Assembly (NCBI GenBank): GCA_043746635.1
Contig: JAYTQQ010000238.1
Span: forward strand, 1 to 5,614
Source of the DNA: JAYTQQ01 sp043746635
GTDB taxonomy: Bacteria; Bdellovibrionota; Bdellovibrionia; Bdellovibrionales; JAMPXM01
Direction of reading: 5' to 3'
Length of the DNA: 5,614 nt
In this document: positions 5,309-5,614 of the stretch, in pieces
Layout: every line of letters starts with the position of its first letter
Numbering within the stretch: the stretch's first letter is position 1
Notes under the pieces: generated by a model
The model's input: only the letters and a program-made list of their open reading frames with translations
What the model was told of the DNA's origin: nothing
Database searches by the model: none
Translations under genes and position numbers: made by a program

Positions 5309-5614
5309 ATGAAATTATTTAGTAATTCTTCAAGCTGGATTAGCATTCTCGGTTTTGCTTTAACACCATGTTTTGCAATGGCAAAAGAAACACCGCCCGC
5401 AAATCGCGTTCCGATTGAAAAAGCTCGTGCCGCAGCAACTGCGGCCTACCATGGAGGAATACAGGGAGAGGAGCTTGAATTCGAAGGTGGAAAGTGGATC
5501 TACTCGTTCGATCTTAAGTCGAAAAGCGATAAACGTGTTCATGAAGTACACGTAGACGCCATCAGTGGAAAAGTTTTGGATGTCCACACGGAATCGGCAC
5601 GTGATGAACAAAAA
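5309..5614 (+). CDS. Exported PepSY-domain protein (3' end outside window)
   Basis: The frame opens at ATG 5309-5311, preceded by AAAGGAG (5297-5303) with 5-base spacing, and stays open for exactly 102 codons to the window edge. Residues 1-25 are a Sec signal peptide with likely cleavage after CFAMA; the LTPC sequence does not make a good lipobox because Pro precedes Cys. Residues 33-95 form a PepSY domain: a start helix (VPIEKARAAATAAYHG), then strands LEFEGGKWIYSFDL and HEVHVDAISGKVLDV. The visible end (ESARDEQK) looks close to the natural C-terminus of single-domain PepSY proteins. PepSY domains are often found in secreted or periplasmic proteins and are thought to inhibit proteases or sense envelope state. 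Its position, divergent from a two-component operon, is common, and such proteins are usually controlled by the neighbouring regulator. Confidence 0.9.
   Translation, partial: MKLFSNSSSWISILGFALTPCFAMAKETPPANRVPIEKARAAATAAYHGGIQGEELEFEGGKWIYSFDLKSKSDKRVHEVHVDAISGKVLDVHTESARDEQK

Noticed and set aside
1..5614. CRISPR arrays, tRNA or rRNA genes, insertion-sequence ends, attachment sites
   Set aside because: No regularly spaced repeats, cloverleaf or rRNA signatures, transposase motifs or paired terminal repeats were seen on either strand.

Overview
The window is about 5.6 kb from a Gram-negative bacterium of moderate GC content. Three of its six firm genes encode proteins with Sec signal peptides, and two more are inner-membrane proteins (a sensor kinase and a polytopic protein). 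Codon use and gene style (a VWA protein, many small exported proteins) suggest a Bdellovibrio-like or other deltaproteobacterial genome. That placement is an impression and has not been tested by search.

Layout. (1) Bases 1-730, plus strand: the C-terminal part of a VWA-domain protein whose start lies outside the window. (2) Bases 731-1299: a poorly coding stretch with one doubtful small plus-strand ORF (1008-1286) and possible decayed minus-strand coding (727-1082). (3) 1300-1584, minus: a 94-aa exported protein of unknown function with two cysteines. (4) 1585-1790: an intergenic stretch with a C10 homopolymer and a TGTCAT inverted repeat. (5) 1791-2902, minus: a likely two-gene operon, an eight-helix membrane protein of the COG4705 type followed by a short periplasmic protein that appears to lack the middle of its family's domain. 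(6) 3083-5163, minus: a two-component operon, an OmpR/PhoB-type response regulator followed by its sensor histidine kinase, overlapping by GTGA. (7) 5309-5614, plus: a divergently transcribed exported PepSY-domain protein that runs off the right edge.

Regions 5-7 look like one functional unit. A periplasmic PepSY protein, a periplasmic helical protein and a polytopic membrane protein surround a two-component system, an association I recall from other proteobacteria. The sequence adds a link: a GTTCAT direct repeat lies 10-12 bp upstream of the best -10 box both before the PepSY gene (11-bp period) and before the COG4705 gene (12-bp period). This is the arrangement expected for binding by an OmpR-family regulator. 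The working model is that the kinase senses an envelope condition and the regulator switches on the PepSY protein and the COG4705 operon.

The most striking protein-level observation is a four-fold internal repeat in the COG4705 protein. The pattern is an aromatic-Trp pair, a Gly 10 residues after the Trp and an Asp 15 residues after it, and it recurs with exact internal spacing four times. This suggests an architecture of four two-helix units with four conserved membrane-embedded acidic residues.
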